Below the pieces are notes generated by a model. That model was given only the letters and a program-made list of their open reading frames with translations. It ran no database searches and was not told the origin of the DNA. DNA of 64,000 bases from Erinaceus europaeus (lineage: Eukaryota > Chordata > Mammalia > Eulipotyphla > Erinaceidae). The first letter of the stretch is position 1. Each line of letters starts with the position of its first letter. Shown here piece by piece: positions 34,835-45,399 of this stretch. The stretch lies in NCBI RefSeq assembly GCF_950295315.1, contig NC_080179.1:66102626-66166625 (forward strand). Direction: 5' to 3'. A program made the position numbers and the translations under genes.

Positions 34835-37555
34835 GAAGTTTTCTCCAAAGAAACAAAAAGACACATTTCTCTGTGGCATTTCCTGTTTTCCTGTTTCCAA
34901 TCTCTTTAGTTGTGGAAGAGTTGCCAGGATCAAAGACATAATTTTATGTGTGGAAATACTATGGGCTGGAAAGTAAAATGTGTTTTATCACATTTAATCC
35001 TTTCACTCATTCTCTATGGGTATTTTAACACTTCAGGTCAGATCACAATAGCCATATATATAGTTGATGAAAAGGAATAAAGACTGGGCATTGAGGAAAC
35101 CAAGGGACTTGTTGAACCAAAATGAAGTGTCAAGTGCTGGCTTTTTACTGAAAGCTTTCCAATCCTGATTTAAGTTATCAGACAGCAATTCTAACTTGTT
35201 TTACTCATTTACCTGGTGACATAAAATGAAATGACTCTAGGCTGCTTTCTTTCTCAAGGACTTTAAACAAGTTGCAAGTTGCTGCTAAAATTGCCATCTT
35301 CTCAAAAAACAGAGATAATGAACAACTTACAAATTGATCGGTAAGAATAGAATAAGGCTTAAGATAAAATCCAAGTCACCCCACTCATTGTCTTAGATGA
35401 AATACGCCAAGCTTCATTAGTCCCTTATTTACATGGCCATTAGTGGAAGGCTGGCCTCCAATGCTATTTATTTCAATCAACATCTTCTTACATAAACTCC
35501 TAATGCTTGATTATATGAGTTTGTACAACTATAGAATTAATTGAGTATAACCTCTAATTCAAATTCAACACTAAGTCCATTTTGAACTAAAGTATGATTC
35601 ATCACAAAAATTGCAGAACCCTAAGAGTAGAATAGTTCAAGAGAACAGGATCATTATTTCTGAGCTACAAGCCAAATATTAACACAGTGGAAAGGCCAAA
35701 TTGCCACTTTAAAACTAATGTAAGATCCACTTATACCCTGCATATTTGGTTTATTGTTTTGTATTAGAAAACCACAGGATTGACTTCTTAGAGGTAAAAC
35801 TGCAATTTCTACATGAGATTTTATTTGTCTCAATACAAGAAAAAGATGCAATGTGTCCAAATGGTTAGAAAGCCCTACTAACAAAGGCCTGGTGATACAG
35901 TTTTCTTTCTTCAGCAACCAGAGAAAGTAAAGCTAGCTACACTCAACATTATTTATTAATTTAAACCTACCCGTTAGGTTCCCCACATATTATGCTATCC
36001 CTAGCTTACAAAGGGGCTTTGCTTTCGAAGAAAGGCTTTAAATAACTGCAATCTGTTCTTTTTTCTTTTGTTTTCTTATCCAAGCAACGTCCTCAGACAG
36101 AGACACATAAAGAAAAGCTAATGGGAGTGGGGGGCTGGTGGAAACAATAAAAAAATAAACAATTTTCACAATACCATGAATTCTTATGCCACTATTAGTT
36201 TATATTATAACTTAAAAGCTGAGGCTGAAACATGAGTTCCAGCGCAGGGCTGCTACTAATTGCCTTGAATAATTCAGGTTTTATCACTCTCCAGGGCCTC
36301 TCTGGAGCTAGCCTGTGGGTAGCCATAGTTGGTACTTGGAGCAAACAACACTGTGATTCTCAGTGCTGCAAACCGCACAGCGAGCTAGTGCTGTCGGATT
36401 TGATGAACTAGAAAGCCAGAATGGAGAAATTTAAAAGCAACCTCCAGTCCAGGGTTCCAAGTGGGGGTTGGTGAACTCTACCTACAGTAGGTGGAAATCT
36501 TACATGGCTTTACTGGATCGCTGTTTTTTGTGCTTCCCTTTCGCAAGGCTAGAGAAAGCTCTCTCCTTTTATTTGTTGTTTTCTTTGGCTTGAAGTATTC
36601 TGGAGTGCCTGATGGCTTGCAACAGGACCTAGAGAGGCTACAGGAAGAAAATGAGCAAAAGAAAATATTACATATATATTTTTAAAAACTACTTCATTCA
36701 GCTGCCTTGTCTGCGTAATAACACTGAACATGACTGTCACTCTGAAGACATATTAGCTCATTTGGGTAATTAGTGTGAACAGCATGTTTCCCTACTTATT
36801 CCATTCAATTATAGGGTTCTCACTTTGTCATTACTGGAGTGTCTTAATGTGACTTGTAATTAGTGTAATTACAATCCAATGTTAATTATATCTGCCACTT
36901 AGACATAATTTTATATAGTAATGGTCTCTAATCTCAATAACCTTATTATGTTGTTTATTCAAACAGGAATTAAGTCTTCTTTCATGCGTCAAATATGGAG
37001 AGTACAAGAAAGTACTGCTTGTGTCATTTTGGTAGTTATGACAAGAGAATCTCTGAAATAGCAAAATCATGTTGGAGACAATGTCTGCATGTGCAAACAA
37101 TTAGAGCAGTTCTTCCCCATTTCCAGAAATATGCCTATGTCTCTCCAAATAACTGTACAGAGGCACTTGGTGTCTGGACTTTCTCATAAAGTCAGGGAAA
37201 AAAGCCAATGTGTGCAAATCTAAAAAGTAGTCTATTATGGTGGTTCACTTTATTAGTATACCAAATACACTCATCACTGACCATTTAATGGACCATTGCT
37301 CTGTGTAACTAACCATTGTACACAATGCAATAACACCACCTTACATGGGAAGAGCACATTATCTCTTAACATGCTTTTAACTATATTATTTCAGTTAATA
37401 CTAAAAATAACTCCATAGGAGTAACAATGTCAGGTGTCAGGTGGCCTGAATAGATTAAATAAACAAAGGGTATTGGCTATTGCACTTAACCAAGATAGAC
37501 CTGCTAGTCAAAAGACAATTTGGCAGAGAAGAGAATACTTCAGAGTTAGATTTCT
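34835..37555. other. Long repeat-poor stretch
   Basis: About 2.7 kb without recognisable SINE or L1 copies, unlike most of the window. It contains no open frame I can assign and no convincing exon. It could be intronic or conserved non-coding sequence. Confidence 0.35.
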
Positions 37556-37559
37556 AGCT

Positions 37560-37740
37560 TCTGAACCATGGCAACTTTCACATAAAATTTTAATATCCTG
37601 TGCCATTTGTTTAACCCCTCTATCCATCTTTTTTTTTTTTCTTCTGGATAACAGGAACAACAAAAATACCTACTTCATAGGCAGCTACAAGGATTAAATA
37701 AGCAATAGAGAAAAAGCTTGACACAATTTATTGCACAACT
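37560..37740 (+). repeat. MIR-like ancient SINE
   Basis: gtgccatttgtttaacccct ... tacctacttcataggcagct and aggattaaataagcaataga follow the forward MIR core order. Confidence 0.55.
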
Positions 37741-37799
37741 AAAGGAGAGATAAATGTTGAATACTGTTGTTATTGCTCTCTACAGTGCTCTCTTATCTG

Positions 37800-40208
37800 A
37801 AGTTTATTTTATAAACCCCCACACAGATGGACATCTAATCTTTGATAAGGGGGCCCAAAGGATTAAATGGAAAAAGGAGGCTCTCTTCAATAAATGGTGC
37901 TGGGAAAACTGGGTTGTAACATACAGAAGAATGAAATTGAACCACTTTATCTCACCAGAAACAAAAATCAACTCCAAATGGATCAAAGACCTAGATGTCA
38001 GTCCAGAAACAATCAAATAAATACTTAGAGGAATCTCTTGGTAAAACACTTTCCCACCTACACCTCAAGGACATCTTTGATGAATCAAACCCAATTGCAA
38101 GGAAGACTACAGCAGAAACAAACAAATGGGACTACATCAAATTGAAAAGCTTCTGCACATCCAAAGAAACTATTAAACAAACAGAGAGACCCCTCACAGA
38201 ATGGGAGAAGATCTTCACATGCCATACATCAGACAAGAAACTAATCACCAAAATATATAAAGAGCTCAGCAAACTTAGCACCAAAAAAGCAAATGACCCC
38301 ATCGAAAAATGGGCAGAGGATATGAACAAAACATTCACTACAGAGGAGATCCAAAAGGCTAACAAACATATGGAAAACTGCTCTAGGTCACTGATTGTCA
38401 GAGAAATGCAAATTAAGACAGCACTAAGATACCACCTCACTCCTGTAAGAATGGCATATATCAAAAAGGACAGCAGCAACAAATGCTGGAGAGGTTGTGG
38501 GGACAGAGGAACCCTTTTACATTGCTGGTGGGAATGAAAATTGGTCCAGCCTCTGTGGAGAGCAGTCTGGAAAACTCTCACAAGGCTAGACATGGACCTT
38601 CCACACGATCCAGTAATTCCTCTCCTGGGGTTATACCCCAAGGACTCCATAACACCCAACCAAAAGGAGGTGTGTACTCCTATGTTCATAGCAGCACAAT
38701 TCATAATAGCTAAAACCTGGAAGCAACCCAGGTGCCCAACAAAAGATGAGTGGCTGAGAAAGCCGTGGTATATATACACAATGGAATGCTATGCAGCTAT
38801 CAAGAACAATGAACCCACCTTCTCTGACCCATCTTGGACAGAGCTAGAAGGAATTATGTTAAGTGAGCTAAGTCAGAAAGATAAAGATGAGTATGGGATG
38901 ATCCCACTCATCAAAAGAAGCAGGACCTGACCAAATTGTAAGTAGGGCACCAAAGTAAAAACCCTGTGGTGAGGAGTAGACATGCAGCTTCTTGGGACAG
39001 TGGGGGGTGGGAGTGGGTGGGAGGGATGGGTCACAGTCTTTTGGTGGTGGGAATGGTGTTTATGTACACTCCTAGTAAAATGTAGTCATATAAATCACTA
39101 GTTAATACGAGAGGGGGAAGATTAATTGTATGTCTCAAAGTTTTTCAAAACACAAACTGAATCTTTTCAATATATAGGCTGTGTAATTGATATGCAGACT
39201 CTCAAAAGCCTAGATCAAGTAGATCAGAAGCAACCAATGACACAGATATATACAAGATACTGGGTACTGTACAGCAAACCCTGACAAAAGGACTTTTCAA
39301 AGTTAACCCAATTACCAAATAATGTGATGAACCCTAAGACAGCAGGAACCTCACATCTCCACTATAGAGCCTCTACTTCCCCCAGTCCTGGAACCCTTGG
39401 ATAGGGCCCACTTTCCCGTATGCCTCTCCCAATCCATATCAAATAATATTGCATCTGCCAATAACAACCTAACCAATGCAACGATTGCCACCTGAACATG
39501 CTTCACTTCAGACTGTGTCCAGAGACTTCGTGTGTAATGACAACCCTTCAACTTGATTACTCGGGTGAGACCTTTCCTTTCATAGTATTCTCTAATTTCA
39601 TCTCAGGTGGTTCACTTTCTAACAAAGTCCCAAAACCTAGATACACACCAGTTTCTGTGAGAGAGAGCATATGTTCACAGGTATCTGTAAACTACTGCAA
39701 AATATATGCCTGAAAGCAGAAGTGCACTAGAGTTTGCAGTGAGTACCCCCCTAACACTTCCTCTCCACTATTCCAAGCTTTGGGTCCATAATTGCTCAAC
39801 AATTTGTTTGGCTTCGTATGTTAACTCTCTTTTCAGTCACCAGGTTCCAGATGTCATCAGGATGCCGGCCAGGCTTCCCTAGACTGAAGACCCCACCAAT
39901 GTGTCCTGGAGCTCTGCTTCCCCAGAGACCCACCCTACTAGGGAAAGAGAGAGGCAGACTGGGAGTATGGACCGACCAGTCAACGCCCATGTTCAGCGGG
40001 GAAGCAATTACAGAAGCCAGACCTTCTACCTTCTGCAACCCTCAATGACCCTGGGTCCATGCTCCCAGAGGAATAGAGAATGGGAAAGCTATCAGGGGAG
40101 GGGGTGGGAAATGGAGATTGGGTGGTGGGAATTGTATGGAATTGTACCCCTCCTACCCTATGGTTTTGTTAATTAATCCTTTCTTAAATAAAAAATTTAA
40201 AAAAAAAG
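37800..40208 (+). mobile_element. 5'-truncated L1: ORF2 C-terminus plus long 3' UTR
   Basis: The best preserved L1 in the window. ORF2 sequence runs from about 37800 to 38930, followed by a ~1.28 kb 3' UTR ending in ttaaataaaaaatttaaaa at 40208. Compared with the copy at 50.6-52.3 kb, roughly 0.8 kb of UTR (equivalent to about 51.0-51.85 kb) is absent. I could not find a clear target duplication. Confidence 0.9.
37810..38930 (+). pseudogene. L1 ORF2 C-terminal remnant
   Basis: ORF2 is the L1 endonuclease/reverse transcriptase; only the part after the polymerase core remains. Visible blocks in order are [51 protein letters not shown]-like [58 protein letters not shown], then NKCWRGCG...LLHCWW, the Cys/His motif characteristic of L1 ORF2. 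A frame change occurs near 38020 and another near 38535, after which VQPLWRAVWK and CTPMFIAAQFIIAKTWKQP follow. It cannot encode a working enzyme. Confidence 0.92.
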
Positions 40209-40234
40209 AATATTTAGAAAATATAGTTTTCCTT

Positions 40235-40822
40235 TACTTCCTTGCTTATTTAACTAAACCTAATGTTCTCAAATTTTATCCATTTTATCCCAAAGGATGT
40301 AAAAATCATCTTTTTTATTGCTGAATAGTATTTCATTGAGTATATGTCCCATATCTTTTTTAACAAGTCATCTGTGGAGGGACATTTTGGTTGCTTCCAA
40401 ATTTTTGCTACTGTAGATTATGTGGCTATGAACATGGGGGTGCATATGTCCCTTCGAATTAATGTCATTATCTCTTTCAGATAAATGCTGAGGAGTGGGA
40501 TTGCTCATCCAACCTCAGGCTACTACCAAACTCAAGAAAAACTACTATAGTTGTATACCCCCCAGGAACAAGCCTAAAATGGTTCTCTTAGCTTTCTGCT
40601 ACACTAAATTCCCTAGGCTCATCTGCTCTGATCCACTAACCATTTTGTCTCAGCTTAGCTCATGCCACCTTCCAGACACCAGGCTGCAGATGCTACCATG
40701 ACTCCACCCCAACTTTCCTGGGCAGATGATCTTACCAATGTGTCCTGGACTCTCACATCTCCAGAGCTCTGGTCCACTAGGGAAAGATAGAAACAGGCTG
40801 GGGGTATGGATCAACATGTCAA
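40235..40822 (+). mobile_element. Rearranged L1: reversed ORF2 end joined to forward 3' UTR
   Basis: About 40235-40522 is the reverse complement of an L1 ORF2 3' region (gctgaatagtatttcattga, ctatgaacatgggggtgcat). From about 40563 forward L1 3' UTR follows (ccagacaccaggctgcagat, gtgtcctggactctcacatc) and stops abruptly at about 40822 in the SINE at 40823. The true L1 3' end is missing. Confidence 0.75.
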
Positions 40823-41000
40823 CGCAGTGAAGCAGGTCTGCAGGTGTCTATCTTTCTCTCCCCCTCTCTGCCTTCCCCTCTTCTCTTCATTTCTCTGTCC
40901 TATCTAACAATGACAACATCAATAACAACAACAATAACTACAACAACAATAAAAAACAACAAGAACAAGAAAGGGGAAAATAAACATAAAAAAGAATAGA
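40823..41000 (+). repeat. SINE 3' half fused to L1
   Basis: Starts in mid-element at gcagtgaagcaggtctgcag, with CT-rich middle, aacaatgacaacatcaataa and A-rich tail. No tRNA head is present. Confidence 0.88.
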
Positions 41001-41334
41001 ACTTTCAAAGAGAAAAAAGGTTTATTTGTGCTACATATTATGTATTTATATATATTATTAAAAATATATATCCTATATCTTTTTCTTTGTGTATCTATAT
41101 ATATGTGTATGTATGATTATATACTATACATAATTATATGTACATTTACTTGCATATTTGTATACAAATACGTTTATGTATGTGTCTGGTAGGTATAGAT
41201 ATTTTTTTAATAAGAAATTGACTTATACAATTGTGGAGACTGTTGCTGAGTTCACAGATTTTTTTTTTCTTTTGTTACAATAAGAAAAACCTTTACTCTC
41301 CTTGAGTATTTACTTCCTTTTTGTTCTTTTATTT

Positions 41335-41510
41335 TAAATATTTTTATTTATCTGTTGATGAGACAGATACAGGAAAAGATACACAGAGGCAAAGACCAGA
41401 GCCCTACTCAGCTCTGGTTTATGGTAATGCTGGGGATTGAACTTGGGACCTTTGGTGCCTCAGGCATAAAAATCTTTTTGCATAACCATTATGCTGTCTC
41501 CCCAGCCCTG
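41335..41510 (-). repeat. Second-family SINE, minus strand
   Basis: Reversed tail, gagccctactcagctctggt, gattgaacttgggacctttg and gcataaccattatgctgtct. Confidence 0.85.
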
Positions 41511-41827
41511 AGTATTTACTTCCTGTCCTTAGCTTGTAAATGGTTTACCTTGTTGATTATTCAAAGCAGCTTGTTAGAAGCATCAAAGCTTACCAAGAAT
41601 TTTATCACTATATTTAGATTATAAACCAGTTGTTACCCCCTTGGCAAACTACCTATGATTGGAAAACTCAGCTCATCCTTATCCCGTAAATTGTGTGGAA
41701 AAACCGCCTTGTCTCTCTGAGATCTGACATTTCTTGTCCGTATCAGAAAGATCATAAAATCCAGAAAGAAACCTGAAACTATCTGTTTTGATGTCTCAAA
41801 CTTCCCCTGTGCTTTTATTTTAAACTT

Positions 41828-42150
41828 TATTTACTTATTTATTTTGCCTCTAGGGTTGTCGCTGAATCCAACTGCTCCTGGAGGCCATCTTTTTCCCTTC
41901 TGTTGCCCTAGTTGTTTTATCATTGTTATTATTATTGTTGTTGTTGTTGTTTTATAGGACAGAGAGAAATCCAGAGAGTAGGGGAAGACAGAGAGGGGGA
42001 AAGAAAGATAGATATCTGCAGACCTGCTTCACTGCTAGTGAAGCAACCCCCTACAGTGGGGAGCCTGGGGCTCAAACCAGGAAACTTAATGCTGGTCTTT
42101 GTGCTTTGCGCCATGTGCACTTAACCCATTGTGCTACTGCCCAGCCCCCT
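41828..42150 (-). repeat. Long-form SINE, minus strand
   Basis: gcctctagggttgtcgctga ... gctcctggaggcc is the reversed 3' module. Then come the tail block, GA-rich middle, ggggctcaaaccaggaaact and a head ending tgctactgcccagcccc. Confidence 0.9.
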
Positions 42151-42389
42151 CCCCTATGATTTTCTTTCTTCTTCTATTTTAGTGAAAGTTTTTGTCAATT
42201 ATGTCACTCTCCCCAATCAATGCTCATTTATGGCCTTCCCTTTCTAGTGAAAGTTTAAGTATAGCTTTCCTCATTCTAAATGCTGAATGTTTTTCCCCAA
42301 TTGTACATTAAAATTTAAAAAAAGTAAACATAGAATATAAAGTGAAAGTTTGAAAACGAATGCACCTATGTATTAAAAACAATTCATTC

Positions 42390-43020
42390 ATGATTTAATA
42401 TTGATTTATGAAACTATAAGATAACAGGAGTATAATTCCACACTTTTCCCAACACCAAAATCCAGTGTCCCCAATCCCTTGATTGGAAACTGCATTAGTT
42501 CTCCCAAGATCATAGATATGAGTTGACTATTATTTCTATAACTATTTATCTATGTTTATATATATTTTCCCATTCTTTTTTCCTAAGGTCCTGCCTTCTC
42601 TTCTTTGCTGAGTCACACCTATTAATTCTGACTGTCCTTCCCTTCTCCTTCTCCTTCTCCTTCTCCTTCTCCTTCTCCTTCTCCTTCTCCTTCTCCTTCT
42701 CCTTCTCCTTCTCCTTCTCCTTCTCCTTCTCCTTCTCCTTCTCCTTCTCCCCTTCTCCTTCTCCTTCTCCTTCTCCTTCTCCTCCTCCTTCTCCTTCTCC
42801 TTCTCCACCTCCCCCACCTCCACTCCCCACCCCTGATGAAATTGGAATTCAGAGTCCTCTAGTCATCTTCCCCTAATATTTAGCACTCTGGGAATATGGA
42901 CCAAAATTCTTTATGGGGTGTAGAAGGTGAAAGATCTGGCTTCTGTAATTGTTTTTCTGCTGGACATGGGCATTGGCAAGTTGATCCATACCCCCGACCT
43001 ATTTCTGTCTTTCCCTAGTG
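42390..43020 (-). mobile_element. L1 3' UTR fragment, antisense, with expanded pyrimidine tract
   Basis: The 3' end lies near 42390 (aggagtataattccacactt). At 42880-43020 ttctgctggacatgggcatt and gtctttccctagtgggc match the reversed UTR of the other copies. Between them is the (TTCTCC)n tract. Confidence 0.7.
42635..42806. repeat. (TTCTCC)n pure pyrimidine tract, 172 nt
   Basis: Uninterrupted C/T on the plus strand, mostly perfect hexamers with small phase slips near 42750 and 42780. The complementary strand is all purine. Long arginine- or glutamate-rich frames here are artefacts of the repeat. Confidence 0.97.
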
Positions 43021-43044
43021 GGCACCTGCATATTTTAACATTGA

Positions 43045-43315
43045 GAGTTTTATACTTTTTTCCTCTTTTTTTTTTTTTTTTTGCCACCAGTGCAATCCTT
43101 GCTTGACTCCTTTACTCCCAGTGGCCATTTTTTCTTTTGTTGACAGAGACATAAAATAAGGAAGGAGGGGAGAGAGAGAAGGAGACAGGAAGAGAGACAT
43201 CTGCATCATTGCTGCAACATTCATGAAGTTACCCCCTGCCATGGAAACTGAATCTTTGCATATGGTAATGTTGGTAATCTACTGGGTGCACCACCAACCA
43301 GCCATCAGAGCTTTA
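43045..43315 (-). repeat. Old long-form SINE, minus strand
   Basis: T-run, gccaccagtgcaatccttgc, ctcccagtggccattttttc, GA-rich middle, and a diverged head ending ctgggtgcaccaccaacc. Confidence 0.75.
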
Positions 43316-43334
43316 TCTGTTAAATATGAGGTTG

Positions 43335-43480
43335 GAAGGAGTCAGGTGGTGGTGCACCTGGTTGAGCACACACAATATATTGTGCGCAAGGACCTAGGTT
43401 CAAGCCCTTTGATCCCATTTGTTGGCGTAGGGGAAGAAGCTTCAGTGACAATGAAATAGTGCTGAAGCAAGTAAGTAAGA
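43335..43480 (+). repeat. 3'-truncated older SINE
   Basis: ggagtcaggtggtggtgcac head, aggttcaagccctttgatcc, gaagcttcagtgacaatgaa, then the element stops without a CT-rich middle. Confidence 0.75.
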
Positions 43481-43577
43481 TAGTAAATTAAAAAGCAATA
43501 GCATTTCCATATTAGGAAATACCCATCACCAGCACATAGAGAAATATTTAGGATTTTATATTATTAGTAATATTAGG

Positions 43578-43896
43578 GGGAGTCGGGCTGTAGCGCAGCG
43601 GGTTAAGCGCAGGTGGCGCAAAGCACAAGTGGCATAAGGATCCCGGTTCGAACCCGGCTCCCCACCTGCAGGGGAGTCGCTTCACAGGCGGTGAAGCAGG
43701 TCTGCAGGTGTCTATCTTTCTCTCCTCCTCTCTGTCTTCCCCTCCCTCTCTCCATTTCTCTCTGTCCTATCCAACAACAACAACAACAATAATAACTACA
43801 ACAATAAAACAACAAGGGCAACAAAAGGGAATAAATAAATAAAATAAATATTAAAAATTAATTAATTAATTTAATTTAATTTAATTTAAAAAAAGA
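43578..43896 (+). repeat. Young-looking full-length SINE
   Basis: gagtcgggctgtagcgcagc with an intact B box (ggttcgaaccc), unbroken middle and CAA-rich stretch, plus an (AAAT)/(TTAAT) tail. Target duplication aatattagg lies at 43569-43577 and 43897-43905. Retained CpGs and intact boxes suggest a recent copy, like that at 14.27 kb. Confidence 0.93.
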
Positions 43897-43909
43897 AATA
43901 TTAGGATTA

Positions 43910-45395
43910 GGAAAAACTTCACAAGAGGACATATGATTCCTTGAATTGAATCTTATTCATATTGGCAATAGCAGGACATCTGCCATGGAAGTGTGGAAAA
44001 ACCTGGTGTATAGATTGCTGTCTTCCCACAAATGCACTGCACTATTACTTCGTAGAACAGAAGGACTGCAGGGAGATGAAGAAAAAATGAAGGTTACAAA
44101 GGAGAATGGGTAAAGTGTCAATAACAAAGTATACAAGACACATACATAGAGAAACATGCATTGACAACAGGTAAGTAAGGAGAATGAAGAGATCTATCAT
44201 CCATGATCTTACTAGGAAGCATAGAGCCCTGGAGACTCTGTCCTCCATCCGTCTAGAAATGCTTATTTATTTAAAAGAGCTTTCAGTCTTTGATTTCTTA
44301 TATGTATCATGAACGTGTTATGGCATCTGCTAGATAAATAGTAGATTCAGAATAAATGTTTACAAAGCTGAGTAGATGCTTTCTGACTCTCTTACATATG
44401 AGGTTTGGTAAAAGGTTTTGATTTCCCAGTCTTTAAAATTGAAGTCTGAGGAATGATTTGATTCCTCACCTCCACATTTAATATTGCTAGACTAAAATAA
44501 TCAGAAGTGGCATCAACTCAGTAGTTCATCAGTTCTGCTTTTGATTATATTGATGGTGAAATTGAAATCTAGTCACATGTGTTGACTTTAAATAACCATA
44601 TGTAATTCCATTCCAATTTTTCTACCATACAGGTTGCCTCATGATTGACCAGGGGGATTGGGAAGTAAAACATCAATTCCTCTTGTGAGCAGAAATTGAA
44701 TGAGATTCTTCTTTTAACTAAACAAAGATGATTAATTTTTATAGAAAAAAAAAGTATGGTATAATAAAAATGTTAAACAGCATTTGTAATTACATAGCTC
44801 AGATATAATTACATTAACAGCTGTAGATTGAATTTAAAAATTCAGACTTGAAAATTATGGGTTGACACAATATGAGAAATATCTTCTTTTCAAGGCAATA
44901 ACAATATGGTCATTGGTTTCAAAATTAAAACATCAAGCTGAATTAACTTATTTTTATATATTTGACATTTATGTAATTTATATCAATAGTTAGTGGTAGA
45001 TTGCTTTTCCCACTTATTTCACTACCTACTTATCAATCTGCCTACAAATATAGACATATCCAAATATGTCTATAGAGATATTATTTATAGCTTCACTTCC
45101 TTTGGTTCTTCTACAATAATAAAAACATAGTCTGAAAAGTTTCTGGGGTCTTTACTTGGCTAATATATACATTCAAAGTAAACTTTATATTTAAAAAAAT
45201 ATAAAAATGCCTCCAAAAGATAATAAGTAAAAAAATGATTATTATTTGCATAGCTTTTTTAAACGTTCTCAAATCACTTGTGAAAATTTATAATATATTT
45301 ATTTATTCAAAATTGTAATCTAATTTCAGGCATGATGAAGACAGATAAAAAATGGTCCTGAGATCATATAAAAATATCATTCTCCTCAGGGCAAC
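43910..45395. other. Unassigned AT-rich sequence
   Basis: No clear repeat or exon; agtagattcagaataaatgt near 44340 could be an ancient repeat tail. Confidence 0.35.
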
Positions 45396-45399
45396 ATTT

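Noticed and set aside
38132..38779. 215-codon minus-strand frame
   Set aside because: It is the antisense shadow of the L1 ORF2 remnant on the plus strand.
42635..42806. Tandem hexamers considered as a CRISPR-like or satellite array
   Set aside because: There are no spacers, the unit is six bases, and the genome is mammalian; it is a simple repeat.
42542..42876. Long frames rich in Arg, Glu/Lys or Ser/Phe
   Set aside because: They are translations of the (TTCTCC)n tract in different frames, not genes.
43578..43700. tRNA-like heads with good A and B boxes (also 14.27, 15.9 and 60.3 kb) considered as tRNA genes
   Set aside because: They continue into the SINE body and no complete cloverleaf with acceptor stem is visible.
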